Shown here in pieces: positions 33,746 to 42,415 of a DNA stretch of 42,562 bases. The notes under the pieces are model-generated. The model was not told the DNA's origin and searched no databases. It saw only the letters and a list, made by a program, of their open reading frames with translations. This stretch comes from an uncultured Maricaulis sp. (GTDB lineage Bacteria; Pseudomonadota; Alphaproteobacteria; Caulobacterales; Maricaulaceae), in the NCBI RefSeq assembly GCF_905480005.1, contig NZ_CAJQOO010000042.1, forward strand, positions 1 to 42,562, read 5' to 3'. A program made the position numbers and the translations under genes. Position 1 is the stretch's first letter. The number at the start of each line of letters is the position of its first letter.

Positions 33746-35920
33746 TTATTCAGGCGACACACTTCCCAGTGTGAAGAGCGTAACACGGAACTGGATGGAC
33801 TCGGAGGGGCCTAGGTCACGGATACCAAGATCCTCGCGTTGATACACAATATCAAACTGGGAGCAGTCGTCCTCGAAGCGTATGCCGATTTCCTGGCGCC
33901 GCGTGATTTCGCGGTCCAAGTCTCGCTGAACACGGCCAATAGCGCTCCAGTGTCCGGTGAGATCCATCTCGAAATCCCCGGATAGTTCGCGCTGGGCTCC
34001 GCGTGTGACATTGGCATCGCTGATATCCAGATAACGAAGGTCTGCGGAGAAACGGTCTCCAGAATAGCCAAGCGCGACGTCGAGCCGGTTTGTGTCGCGG
34101 CTTTCAGGGTCGATCCGTGCCGATATTTCAGCGTCAAAACCTGCGATCTCAATGGAGCCGGCAACGACGTAGTCAGATTGGTCCGCAAGCAGTCCACTCG
34201 ACGCGTTGTAGACCGCTGAACCGTCGAGGCGTTCGCTTTGACCCAGGAAGAGGCGAGCCTGTCCGGAGCGGCCCCAGAAGGCCGTGGCTCGAATCCCGTA
34301 GCTAAGGCGTTGGCCATCTTCCCAGATATCGAATCCCGGCGCCCGTACGGGCTGGAAAAGCATGCCTTCGTCGAGGTCGACCGACAGGCTGTCCTCATTG
34401 ATAATCCGCGCTGCCTCTTCATCATCGGAGGCGGACACATAGGAAATCACCGGTTCAACGATCATGTCGACCGTTTCGCCAGACCGGAAGAAGGGCCAGC
34501 TTATGTCGGTGCCGGCGAGGCCAAGCGAACGATAAACCGTGTCCGAGGTGCCGGCCAATTCGTCTTCGAACCTGTAAGCGTCGCTCCGGGCTTGCGCAAA
34601 GGGCGAGATGAGGATCCCGGCCGGCAACGTCCAGCGCGTGCGCCAGTCGACGCTCGCCGATGCCCGATCATAATCGAAACCGATGTCTCGCCTAAGGCTT
34701 GCTGCGTCGAAACTCGTTTCGACCCGGCCCCAGCCCTCTGGGCCAGTGAAGACTCGCGAATAGTGCGCGATCGGGGCTATCGCCGGCACGGTATCGTCGT
34801 CGGCGTCGGTCGCGAGCGTTTGAAAGTTAGCGATCGCGAAAAGGCCGGACGAATGTTGAGTCCTACCGTCGATGTATAATTGACTGACTAATTGGCGGCG
34901 CTGTGGCGCTATTGGCGCTCCGCGGTCCTTGTCTTCCTCGCTGAAATCATAACGTCGCAAATGGAGATTGTCGGAGGTCCGCTGGACACCAAAGCCCCAA
35001 CGCCAGTCCGGGGTGATCGACCACTCGCCACCGCCGAAGATGTGCCACCGGTCCGTCTCCTCGCCGAAGCGTTCGCCGTCGCTGTCGATATCGAATTCGC
35101 GGGTGTAGCTGCCTTCCAGCTCCATGAAACCGGACCAGAAACGCTTGCGGTACTCGCCGTAAACCAGCGGATTAACGTTGCCCATGATACGAGGGGCGAT
35201 GACCGCATCCTGCGAAGGCGATATCGTCCAGTAATAGGGCTGTTGATAGATGAAGCCCAATCGGGATGAAACGCCCACCTTGGGGAAAAGGAAGCCAGAC
35301 CGGCGTTCGGAAGACGGATCCGCATGGGCGAAGACCGGGGCATAAAGAACCGGAACACCACCAATCTCCAGCCGCGCATCGCGGTAGTAGATCATCTGGT
35401 CATCGGCATCCTGGACCACCTCACGGGCGCGCAATCGCCAGGTCGGCTCTCCCTCGCCATCCTCGCAGAGCTCACAGGCCGTGTAATAGGCATCTTCCAG
35501 ATGAAGTGACCCGTTCTCGCGCCGGATTGCGGCGCCGGCGGCGACCCGGCCATTATTCTCGAGCATGCTGGCAAAACCCAGCGCCACGCCGGAGGCCAGC
35601 TGACTGTCGAGCTCGACCTCGTCGGCATATTGCGGGAAGGGGCCCTGGCCAAGAATGATGACATGCCCGCGCGCCACGACACGGTTCTCGTCCGGGTGAT
35701 ACTCGATCTCGTCGGCGAGCAGGGTGCGGGGCTCCTGACGGACCCGGACATTGCCGCGGGCAATATAACCGGTCCCGCCAGCGATATCCTCGACCTGGTC
35801 GGCTTCCAGATAGATCGGGGCCTCTTCGCTCGCGGTCTCCTGTCCCAGAGCCGGTGCCGTCAAGGCGAGTGCCGATGTACTCAGCAACACTGCCGCTAAG
35901 CGGCGAAACTGCGACGCCAT
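33746..35920 (-). CDS. lptD: LPS-assembly protein LptD
   Basis: 724 aa from the ATG at 35920, with GAGAGGGAG upstream. Signal peptide to APALGQ, then the OstA/jellyroll domain (IYLEADQVEDIAGGTGYIARGNVRV-type strands), and a 26-strand-type barrel in the last two thirds (RRSGFLFPKVGVSSRLGF, QPYYWTISPSQD). Only three Cys remain in the mature protein (a CELC pair and one in EDDCSQ). It inserts LPS into the outer leaflet with LptE. The barrel portion is lower in GC than the N-terminal part. Confidence 0.97.
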   Translation of the reverse strand: MASQFRRLAAVLLSTSALALTAPALGQETASEEAPIYLEADQVEDIAGGTGYIARGNVRVRQEPRTLLADEIEYHPDENRVVARGHVIILGQGPFPQYADEVELDSQLASGVALGFASMLENNGRVAAGAAIRRENGSLHLEDAYYTACELCEDGEGEPTWRLRAREVVQDADDQMIYYRDARLEIGGVPVLYAPVFAHADPSSERRSGFLFPKVGVSSRLGFIYQQPYYWTISPSQDAVIAPRIMGNVNPLVYGEYRKRFWSGFMELEGSYTREFDIDSDGERFGEETDRWHIFGGGEWSITPDWRWGFGVQRTSDNLHLRRYDFSEEDKDRGAPIAPQRRQLVSQLYIDGRTQHSSGLFAIANFQTLATDADDDTVPAIAPIAHYSRVFTGPEGWGRVETSFDAASLRRDIGFDYDRASASVDWRTRWTLPAGILISPFAQARSDAYRFEDELAGTSDTVYRSLGLAGTDISWPFFRSGETVDMIVEPVISYVSASDDEEAARIINEDSLSVDLDEGMLFQPVRAPGFDIWEDGQRLSYGIRATAFWGRSGQARLFLGQSERLDGSAVYNASSGLLADQSDYVVAGSIEIAGFDAEISARIDPESRDTNRLDVALGYSGDRFSADLRYLDISDANVTRGAQRELSGDFEMDLTGHWSAIGRVQRDLDREITRRQEIGIRFEDDCSQFDIVYQREDLGIRDLGPSESIQFRVTLFTLGSVSPE

Positions 35921-36003
35921 GCGCGTCACTCCCTCTCGTTTACCGGCCCCCGCAGGCGCGTTGCACTCATGACTAGCCGAAGCCGGCGGCGGCGTCCACG
36001 CCA

Positions 36004-37101
36004 TCAACCGTCTTCGGTAGAGGCAATATAGATCAGGGCGAGCAGCGCGGTGAGCGCTGGCGCAGACCAGGCTGCCGTGGCTGGCGGCAGCGCCCCGGAG
36101 ACGCCGAACGAACTCAGCATCTCCTGGAAGAAGAACATCACGAAACCGGCGATTCCGCCGGCCATCGCAAAGGCAGCCGCACCGCCCAGGCGGTGCAGGC
36201 GCAAGGTCGCCGCCGCCGCGATCAGGGTCGCGGCCAGGAGGGTCAGTGGCAGGGCCAGCAATCCGTGCAGCCGCAATTCATAGCGCTGGGTGGCAAGGCC
36301 GGCCTCGCGGGCCGAGCTGATCAGGCGCGGCAGGTCCCAGAAGGCTACCCCCTCGGCTGAACGCGCGCGTTCGAACAGGGCTTGACGATTGATCGAGGTC
36401 GGCATGGTGATCGTGCCCAGATCGAGGCGTGATGGCGTGGGTGTGCGCTCGACGGCTCCGGTCACTTCCCAGAACCCGGCGCGCAATTCGGCGGTGGCGG
36501 CGTCAATCCGGCGTTCCAGACGAGGCGTGCCGTCGGCACCGACCGCGAACTGGAAGAAAATCGGGTCCTGCAGGACCTGGCGCTGTTCCTCGAGCTGGTT
36601 GGCCGCAATCACGGTGAATCCGTCAATATTGGTTTCGCGCAGCCAGACCGGCTGTTCCGCGCCCTCGACGCGTCGCACATTCATCAGATTGTCCCGGCGC
36701 GCTTCAAACTCGGCATTGAGATTGGCGGCGAGCGGGTTGAGCCCGGCTGCGCCGATAATGCCGACTGTCACAGCCAGCACCATGGGCGCGGTCAGAATGC
36801 GCCAGGCGGACACGCCGGAAGCACGCATCACGATCAGCTCGGAGGACCGATTGAGACGGAAGAGCGAGGTCAGTGTGCCGAACAGGAAGACGAAGGGCAG
36901 GGTGCTTTCCAGCAGAGACGGTGCCCGCAGCAGGGTGAGACCGAGCAGGTCAAGCGTGGATACATCAACCCGCGTCCCGACTGCCCGCGATTGTTCCACG
37001 AAATCGACCAGGATGATCACGGTGGCGATCGTCAGGAAGGCCAGCGTCAGCCCGCCGGCCGTCTGGCTCGCCATATAGCGGTTGAGGCGGCCCCCCATCA
37101 T
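36004..37101 (-). CDS. lptG: LPS export permease LptG
   Basis: 365 aa, YjgP/YjgQ family. TMs near the N-terminus (AFLTIATVIILVDFVEQSR) and a C-terminal group of three, with a periplasmic beta-jellyroll between. LVDFVEQSR favours LptG. With LptF and the ATPase LptB it extracts LPS from the inner membrane. It overlaps lptF by ATGA. Confidence 0.95.
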   Translation of the reverse strand: MMGGRLNRYMASQTAGGLTLAFLTIATVIILVDFVEQSRAVGTRVDVSTLDLLGLTLLRAPSLLESTLPFVFLFGTLTSLFRLNRSSELIVMRASGVSAWRILTAPMVLAVTVGIIGAAGLNPLAANLNAEFEARRDNLMNVRRVEGAEQPVWLRETNIDGFTVIAANQLEEQRQVLQDPIFFQFAVGADGTPRLERRIDAATAELRAGFWEVTGAVERTPTPSRLDLGTITMPTSINRQALFERARSAEGVAFWDLPRLISSAREAGLATQRYELRLHGLLALPLTLLAATLIAAAATLRLHRLGGAAAFAMAGGIAGFVMFFFQEMLSSFGVSGALPPATAAWSAPALTALLALIYIASTEDG

Positions 37102-38219
37102 GTGCCGGCCTCCCGGAGCTCGAGTCGTTTGGGGCGGGATCGTGCCGGCCAGTAAATGACGGCGATGGCGGCGATCATGCCGATGATCGGGACCAGGTAT
37201 TGCGCGATATTCATGGCGGCATCATCGGCGCTCGCCGACTGCATGGCGAAGCCGGCGAGGCGAAGGGTGAGACCCGCTGCCACAGCCACCATCACGCGGC
37301 GCCCATAGCCCATGCGCGAATGGTCACCGGCGAGGAAGGCCGCGGCCGCTATCAGCGCAAAAGCCAGATTATAGAGCGGTGCAGACAGGCGGTAATGCGC
37401 CTCGGCCCAGGCGCGTTCGGGACCATTGGTTCGCGCAATTTCGGCGGCGGAAGGCCAGAGGAGTTCATGCAGGAAACGGTCGGATTCCTTGAAGAACATC
37501 GCATCGGCGGGGCCGACGAATTCTCCGAGGTCGAACTCATAGCGATCAAAATTCGCGTAATAGAGCTCGCCGGCCGAATCAATCTGCTGGAGGTTGCCGT
37601 CAATCAGCACCATGGCCGACCGGTCGCCCGACCGTACGACCACGCCTTCACGGGCCGAATAGGTCGAGGCGTCGTCCTGGCCGCGGCTGTCATGGATCAT
37701 GATGTCCTGCATGCGCCCGTCCCGGCCACGCTCGCGCGCATAGATCGTGACGCCCTGGCCGAGCTGGGAAAAGGCGCCTGGCGTGACGAGGCTCGCAGCG
37801 ACGTCCGAGCGAAGGTCGTGAAGCGAGCGCCGCATTTCGCGGTAGGCGACCGGCTGCACGAGCAAATTCACCAGGAGATTGGCCAGCACGACATAGACGC
37901 CCAGGCGCATCACGGGGGAGAGCAGGCCGAAACGGCTCACACCGGCAGCCGAAGCGATGACGGTCTCACTGTCGCTTGTCAGGCGGTTGAGCCCGGACAA
38001 TACGGCAACAAAAAGCGCAATCGGGACCAGAAGGGCGGTGAGATGGGGCAGGGCCAGCGCCGTGACCTTGATGAAGGTCAGAGCGGTCTCGGAATACCCC
38101 GAAACCAGGTCAACATTCGACAGGCTCTGCGTCAGCAAAGCCAGGCCGGCAAAGGCGGCTGTCGCCGTCATGAACGGCCAGAGTAACTGATTGAAGAAGT
38201 ACCGCTGAACGAGAATCAT
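37098..38219 (-). CDS. lptF: LPS export permease LptF
   Basis: 373 aa, YjgP/YjgQ family. Starts RYFFNQLLWPFMTATAAFAGLALL; six TMs with a large periplasmic domain (GVTIYARERGRDGRMQDIMIHD) between the third and fourth. First gene of the LPS-transport operon; divergent from pepA across 143 bp. Confidence 0.95.
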   Translation of the reverse strand: MILVQRYFFNQLLWPFMTATAAFAGLALLTQSLSNVDLVSGYSETALTFIKVTALALPHLTALLVPIALFVAVLSGLNRLTSDSETVIASAAGVSRFGLLSPVMRLGVYVVLANLLVNLLVQPVAYREMRRSLHDLRSDVAASLVTPGAFSQLGQGVTIYARERGRDGRMQDIMIHDSRGQDDASTYSAREGVVVRSGDRSAMVLIDGNLQQIDSAGELYYANFDRYEFDLGEFVGPADAMFFKESDRFLHELLWPSAAEIARTNGPERAWAEAHYRLSAPLYNLAFALIAAAAFLAGDHSRMGYGRRVMVAVAAGLTLRLAGFAMQSASADDAAMNIAQYLVPIIGMIAAIAVIYWPARSRPKRLELREAGT

Positions 38220-38312
38220 GGAGCCGGGCTGTGCTGCGCGTTCAGCCTTCTATCTCACGTCGTGATCGGATACCACTTCCGCAACACAAGTTTTTTGGCA
38301 CCGGGTGCGCAT

Positions 38313-38337
38313 TTGTGGACCGCCGGACTGCTACCCC
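38313..38337 (+). promoter_or_regulatory. Candidate pepA promoter
   Basis: TTGTGGA (38313-38319), 10-bp spacer, GCTACCCC (38330-38337), 25 nt before the pepA start. It lies in the region shared with lptF. Confidence 0.4.
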
Positions 38338-38362
38338 ATGTGACTGGATGAGAGGGAAGACC

Positions 38363-39847
38363 ATGAAAATCGAATTCGCTGCCGCTCCGAACACCGCCGG
38401 CGCGATCGCCGTGCCGGTGTATGCTGACGCCGCCCTGTCGCCGGCCGCTGCGGCGCTCGATACGGCCTCGAATGGCGCAATCAAGCGCGCCATCGCAGGC
38501 TCGCGCTTTAGCGGCAAGCCGTCCCAGACGCTGGACATCATCGCGCCGGCCGGCAGCGAAGCCAGTCGCGTTGTCCTCTTTGGGCTCGGTGCCAAGGACA
38601 AGCGTACCGGTTCGACCCTGGAAAAGGCAGCTGCGGCCGTGGTTGCAAAGCTCTTGTTGAGCGGTGAGACGACCCTGTCGATCCAGTTCGATGGCGAGAC
38701 AGATGGTGAGGGCGCTGCGCGCTCGGGCCTCGGCGCACGTCTGGCTTCCTACCGCTATGACCAGTTCCGCACCAAGCTGAAGGCCGAGCAGAAGCCGTCC
38801 CTGACCGAGCTGACAATCGCCGTCAATGATGTCGATGGCGCCAAGGCTGCCTGGCAGGCCTGGGGTGCGGTGGCCGACGGCGTCGACCTGGCCCGCGAAG
38901 TTACCAATCTGCCGCCGAATATCCTGAACCCGGAAACCTACGCCAAGAAGATCGAGGGCATGGCCGAGCATGGCCTGGAGATCGAGATCCTCGACGAGGT
39001 CCAGATGACCGAGCTGGGCATGGGCGCGCTTCTCGGTGTCGGTCAGGCCTCGGAGTTCGAGAGCAAGATCGCCATCATGAAGTGGAATGGCGGACCGGAA
39101 GGTGAAAAACCGCTCCTTTTCGTCGGAAAGGGCCTGACCTTTGACAGTGGCGGTATCTCGCTCAAGCCGGGTGCCGGCATGGACGAGATGCGCGGTGACA
39201 TGGGCGGTTCCGCGGCGGTTGTCGGCCTGATGCGCGCCCTTTCCGGCCGCAAGGCCAAGGTCAATGCGATCGGTATTGTCGGCCTGGTCGAGAACATGCC
39301 GGACGGCAATGCCCAGCGTCCGGGCGACATCGTCACGGCGATGTCCGGCACCACGATCGAAATCCTCAACACTGATGCCGAAGGCCGCCTCGTGCTGGCC
39401 GACGTGCTCTGGTACAGCCAGGAGCGCTTTGATCCCAAGTTGATCATCGACCTGGCGACGCTGACCGGTGCGATCCTGATCGGCCTCGGCAATACCCGCG
39501 CCGGCATTTTCACGAACTCGGACGATATCGCGGCCCAGCTGTCTTCGGCGGGTGATTCCTCGGACGAGCCGGTCTGGCGGATGCCGCTGGGCCCGGACTA
39601 TGAAAAGCATATCGAGACGAAGAATGCCGACATCAAGAATGTTGGCGAAGGTCGCCTGGCCGGGTCGATTTCGGCCGCGGAATTCCTCAAATGCTTCGTC
39701 AATGACAAGCCGTGGTGTCACATCGATATCGCCGGTACGGCCATGGGCGGAATGGGTGGCAAGGACGATCCGCGCCAGCCGAGCTGGGGCACGGGCTGGG
39801 GTGTGCGTATCCTGGACCGCTTTGTCCGTGACAATTACGAGGGCTAG
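38363..39847 (+). CDS. pepA: Leucyl aminopeptidase
   Basis: 494 aa from the ATG at 38363, supported by GAGGGA upstream. M17 family metal ligands are present: Lys and Asp in VGKGLTFDSGG, Asp in MDEMRGDMGG, and Asp/Glu plus Arg in NTDAEGRLVLAD. It removes N-terminal residues in the cytoplasm; PepA homologues can also bind DNA. A terminator follows 15 nt downstream. Confidence 0.98.
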   Translation: MKIEFAAAPNTAGAIAVPVYADAALSPAAAALDTASNGAIKRAIAGSRFSGKPSQTLDIIAPAGSEASRVVLFGLGAKDKRTGSTLEKAAAAVVAKLLLSGETTLSIQFDGETDGEGAARSGLGARLASYRYDQFRTKLKAEQKPSLTELTIAVNDVDGAKAAWQAWGAVADGVDLAREVTNLPPNILNPETYAKKIEGMAEHGLEIEILDEVQMTELGMGALLGVGQASEFESKIAIMKWNGGPEGEKPLLFVGKGLTFDSGGISLKPGAGMDEMRGDMGGSAAVVGLMRALSGRKAKVNAIGIVGLVENMPDGNAQRPGDIVTAMSGTTIEILNTDAEGRLVLADVLWYSQERFDPKLIIDLATLTGAILIGLGNTRAGIFTNSDDIAAQLSSAGDSSDEPVWRMPLGPDYEKHIETKNADIKNVGEGRLAGSISAAEFLKCFVNDKPWCHIDIAGTAMGGMGGKDDPRQPSWGTGWGVRILDRFVRDNYEG

Positions 39848-39861
39848 GCCCTTAGGTGACG

Positions 39862-39888
39862 AGGGCGGCCCGAACGGCCGCCCTTTTC
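39862..39888 (+). terminator. Terminator after pepA
   Basis: AGGGCGGCC (39862-39870) and GGCCGCCCT (39876-39884) form a 9-bp stem with a CGAAC loop, followed by TTT. Read-through to holC, 23 nt further, remains possible. Confidence 0.85.
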
Positions 39889-39910
39889 GTGTCAGGCGAC
39901 AGGTGAGCGC

Positions 39911-40363
39911 ATGAGCGGCGATCTCTGGTTCTACCATCTCGAGCGATCCTCGCTGGACGAGGTCCTGCCGGAATTGCTGGAAAAGACCCTGGCGCGCGGA
40001 TGGCGTGCCCTGGTCCGCTCGCCCGACGCCAAGCGCCGCGAAGCGCTCGACCAGCTGTTATGGACCTGGCGCCCCGACAGTTTCCTGCCACATGGCCAGG
40101 TCGAGGCTGGCGATGCCGAGCGCCAGCCGGTCCTGATTGCCGAGGACGAGGCCAATCCCAACCAGGCTCAGTGCCTCTTCCTGCTGGATGGCGCCGAACC
40201 CGAAAAACCGTCATCCTTCGAACGCATGATCGTCATGTTTGACGGGCAGGACGAGATGGCGGTGACCGATGCCCGCGCGCTGTGGAAGACGTCCTCGGCG
40301 CAGGGCTGTAGCGTATCCTACTGGCGACAATCGCCGGAAGGTCGATGGGAGAAGAAGGCATGA
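39911..40363 (+). CDS. holC: DNA polymerase III chi subunit
   Basis: 150 aa. Typical start DLWFYHLERSSLDEVLPELLEK, then RGWRALVRS, DQLLWTWRPDSFLPHG and LIAEDEANPNQAQCLFLLDG. It links the clamp loader to single-strand binding protein. The pepA-holC order is widely conserved. Its stop overlaps the start of the next gene (ATGA). Confidence 0.96.
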   Translation: MSGDLWFYHLERSSLDEVLPELLEKTLARGWRALVRSPDAKRREALDQLLWTWRPDSFLPHGQVEAGDAERQPVLIAEDEANPNQAQCLFLLDGAEPEKPSSFERMIVMFDGQDEMAVTDARALWKTSSAQGCSVSYWRQSPEGRWEKKA

Positions 40364-40695
40364 CACGTTATCTGCTGATCGCACTGGCAGGCCTCTCGGT
40401 TGCGGCCTGTAGCACGGGCGGCCATCCGATCGATGGTGGCGAGACGATGATGCCGGAGCCGGTTTTCTCCGACGAGGCCGACAGCCCCGAGCCCACCGAC
40501 CCGGACGCTTTTTGCGGTGCCAATGCGATGAACTACCTCGTTGGCCAGTCGGTCGACGAAGTCGACCTGGATAGTCTTCACGGCAATATTCGCCTGATCT
40601 ATCCCGACACTGCCGTGACCCGCGATTATCGCCGCGAGCGGCTCAATCTTGACCTCTCCGAAGCCGGTGTCATCCTGCGGCCCTGGTGCGGTTAA
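40360..40695 (+). CDS. Lipoprotein with I78-type inhibitor domain (copy 1)
   Basis: 111 aa from the ATG overlapping the holC stop; GAAGAAGG precedes it. Lipobox VAAC (LAGLSVAACS). The mature C-terminal half, FCGANAMNYLVGQSVD to RDYRRERLNLDL and ending RPWCG, is the fold pattern of peptidase inhibitor family I78 with two conserved Cys. Probably a periplasmic serine-protease inhibitor; activity is inferred. A related gene follows at once. Confidence 0.85.
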   Translation: MTRYLLIALAGLSVAACSTGGHPIDGGETMMPEPVFSDEADSPEPTDPDAFCGANAMNYLVGQSVDEVDLDSLHGNIRLIYPDTAVTRDYRRERLNLDLSEAGVILRPWCG

Positions 40696-40708
40696 ACGAG
40701 TGATTGCC

Positions 40709-41056
40709 ATGAAAATGCGTGTGATCCTTTTGAGCTGTCTTGTGGCGGGTTGCGCGCTGACCACGCGAGGCCCTGAACCGAGCCCCCAGCCTGGCGGTGC
40801 CGGAGGCCTGCCGCCCCTGGGCGCGGCCGAGGATGTGGATGGCGGCGAGGTTCGCGCACCGATCACCGGGACATGCGGCATGGAGGATGTGCAGCATTTC
40901 GTCGGTCGGCCGCGTGTCAGCGTACCGCGCACCGCGATGCCGGAGAATTATCGGGTCGTTGGTCCCAATTCGGTTGTGACGATGGATTATCGCCCGGACC
41001 GTCTGACCATCCGCGTGGATGAGAATGACATGGTCGAAAGCTTGGCCTGCGGTTGA
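40709..41056 (+). CDS. Lipoprotein with I78-type inhibitor domain (copy 2)
   Basis: 115 aa. Lipobox VAGC (LLSCLVAGCAL). Gly/Pro-rich linker, then GTCGMEDVQHFVGRPRV to VTMDYRPDRLTIRV and ending SLACG. TMDYRPDRL is closer to the I78 consensus than in copy 1. Tandem paralogue of the preceding gene, 13 nt apart, so probably made together and tuned to different proteases. Confidence 0.85.
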   Translation: MKMRVILLSCLVAGCALTTRGPEPSPQPGGAGGLPPLGAAEDVDGGEVRAPITGTCGMEDVQHFVGRPRVSVPRTAMPENYRVVGPNSVVTMDYRPDRLTIRVDENDMVESLACG

Positions 41057-41060
41057 TCGC

Positions 41061-41375
41061 CTAGGCGATGAAAAGATGCTGCAGGCGAGCCGCGTGATGG
41101 CTGGTCAATGAGCGTGTATGCACAGCCAGCCAGGCGCCGAGTTCATGCGCAGTCGCGAGCGCAGCCTCACGATTGAGCAAATCCCCGTCCGGCGCTTCGG
41201 GCTGGTCGGGTGCCTCATGCGAATCCGGATCGGACGGCAGAACGACATCCACCCGGATCTCGTCCGGACTGTGGAAGCTGTCATCGGCATGTGGGGCGGG
41301 TTGTTTTGGTGACGGGGGCGAGCCGGTCTTGCGAGCCGGAAGCGGGCGCGTCGACGGAACCGCATCGATCTTCAT
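41061..41375 (-). CDS. Hypothetical protein, Pro/Asp-rich N-terminus
   Basis: 104 aa from the ATG at 41375, with GGAGG upstream. The N-terminal half is disordered and Pro-rich (PSTRPLPARKTGSPPSPKQP) with an acidic stretch; the C-terminal half is helical (REAALATAHELGAWLAVHTRSL, HHAARLQHLF). No family is recognised. It converges with the I78 genes and overlaps by ATGA a small ORF that precedes it. Confidence 0.7.
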   Translation of the reverse strand: MKIDAVPSTRPLPARKTGSPPSPKQPAPHADDSFHSPDEIRVDVVLPSDPDSHEAPDQPEAPDGDLLNREAALATAHELGAWLAVHTRSLTSHHAARLQHLFIA

Positions 41376-41521
41376 GACAGGCCTCCGCCACGGATTGTCA
41401 CCCGTGCAGGAAAAGCGCCGGACCATGACGGTCCGGCCTTGGCCATATCAGCCAGCTTATCTACCGCCGGCCAGTCATCCTTCTGGTAGATGACGCCCGG
41501 CAGCGCGCCTGCGGATCTCAT
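41372..41521 (-). CDS. Small ORF coupled to the downstream hypothetical gene
   Basis: 49 aa: starts MRSAGALPGVIYQKDD, continues DKLADMAKAGPSW and ends RGGGLS. Its TGA overlaps the next gene's ATG (ATGA), as in real operons, and AAGG lies about 11 nt upstream. Third positions are about 65 % GC, below local core genes, so coding status is uncertain. An internal perfect hairpin (GCCGGACC 41417-41424, GGTCCGGC 41430-41437) lies within it. Confidence 0.42.
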   Translation of the reverse strand: MRSAGALPGVIYQKDDWPAVDKLADMAKAGPSWSGAFPARVTIRGGGLS

Positions 41522-41795
41522 TGATCCATCCACCTTGTTCTAAGGAGCTCATATTATATGAGCAGAAGTACAAATGGTTAGTTAACGCGACCGGGTGCGC
41601 GGAGGGGTTTGGAAAGGTTGAGGTTTTGTCGGGCAACTGACAGGGTGCTACACATCGCATGATTGCCATCCTGGCTGAATGCGCTGCGTTAGAAGGCCCT
41701 TTGGTCAGGCAGGTCGCCAGTTCGGGCATGCGCACGGCTATCCATCAGGGATGGGAAAGCGGGCTTGGGTGCGGAATGGCGGACTAGAACGCGGC
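41522..41795. other. Gene-free, AT-rich gap with a palindrome
   Basis: This 274-bp gap holds no convincing gene. Around 41540-41590 it is markedly AT-rich for this genome and contains the 17-bp inverted repeat listed separately and a minus-strand TATAAT. A further word TTAACTAACCA (minus, about 41576-41586) resembles half of a CtrA site, but the second half is poor. Confidence 0.5.
41547..41563. promoter_or_regulatory. 17-bp perfect palindrome upstream of the small ORF pair
   Basis: GCTCATATTATATGAGC: 8-bp arms around a single centre base, 26 nt upstream of the small ORF's start. It contains TATAAT on the minus strand, so a bound dimer would overlap a likely -10 element. Confidence 0.5.
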
Positions 41796-42320
41796 CTATC
41801 CTCGTTCGAATGAGCTTGCGAGATCGCTTTCCGAGATCGCTTGGCACTGTCCGGAAAGAGGGTGACTTTCGTCTGCGACAAGCTTGGCATTGTAGCGAGA
41901 GGCGTATGTGGTCAGCTCAAGCGCGTGTGCCCGCTGCAGCGAGGCCAGGTCACCGCTCCAATCCACGTCTGATAATCCGAAGCTATCGCGCCTGGGGATG
42001 TCGGAAACTGCAGTGACATCCGCGCATCTCAATCCGGGAAGCGTGTAGCCGGCATGATCGCTTTCCATCAAGAATCCAAACTCGCCGGCCATAATGGCGA
42101 GTTCAGCATCTCGTTCGGGACGGTTTGAGGCGTTCGCGTCTGCCAGTAGCTGCAACTCAAGCTCGGTCCAGAGAACAACGAAAGTGTCGGAGCGGTCGGT
42201 TCCCCACTCTACGTCCTGGGCGATCGTCCAATAGGACTGCCGGAGTTGCCCGAAAAGCCACGCTGGGTGGGCTGGCTCATCTGCGGTCAGGGCAAGCCAG
42301 AATGCGAAAAGGAATGGCAT
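41796..42320 (-). CDS. Secreted hypothetical protein, low GC
   Basis: 174 aa from the ATG at 42320 (a TTG at 42332 also in frame). A short hydrophobic signal (MPFLFAFWLALTADEPA) begins it. The mature part has SDTFVVLWTELELQLLADANA, GEFGFLMESDHAGYTLPG and two Cys (LRCADV, SGQCQAI) that might form a disulfide. No family is recognised. GC is about 55 %, clearly below the core genes, suggesting acquired or fast-evolving DNA. Confidence 0.65.
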   Translation of the reverse strand: MPFLFAFWLALTADEPAHPAWLFGQLRQSYWTIAQDVEWGTDRSDTFVVLWTELELQLLADANASNRPERDAELAIMAGEFGFLMESDHAGYTLPGLRCADVTAVSDIPRRDSFGLSDVDWSGDLASLQRAHALELTTYASRYNAKLVADESHPLSGQCQAISESDLASSFERG

Positions 42321-42415
42321 CAACAAGTCCAAGTCTGCATTGGAATCATTATAGGTCGCTAATGGAGTCTCGATCTAGTTCGCCGCTCCAGGCGAGAACG
42401 ATCTCCTAAGTTCAC

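Noticed and set aside
38255-39937. 560-aa minus-strand open frame across pepA
   Set aside because: pepA has all metal ligands and a ribosome site on the plus strand; the opposite frame has no recognisable domain and overlaps the pepA terminator.
41417-41437. Hairpin followed by TTTT on the minus strand, as terminator
   Set aside because: It would cut the small ORF pair in two and would stop transcripts just before the 104-aa gene; kept only as a noted hairpin.
41475-41735. 86-aa minus-strand ORF
   Set aside because: It crosses the AT-rich palindrome, has no ribosome site and no coherent sequence; the 49-aa frame ending at 41372 fits the local layout better.
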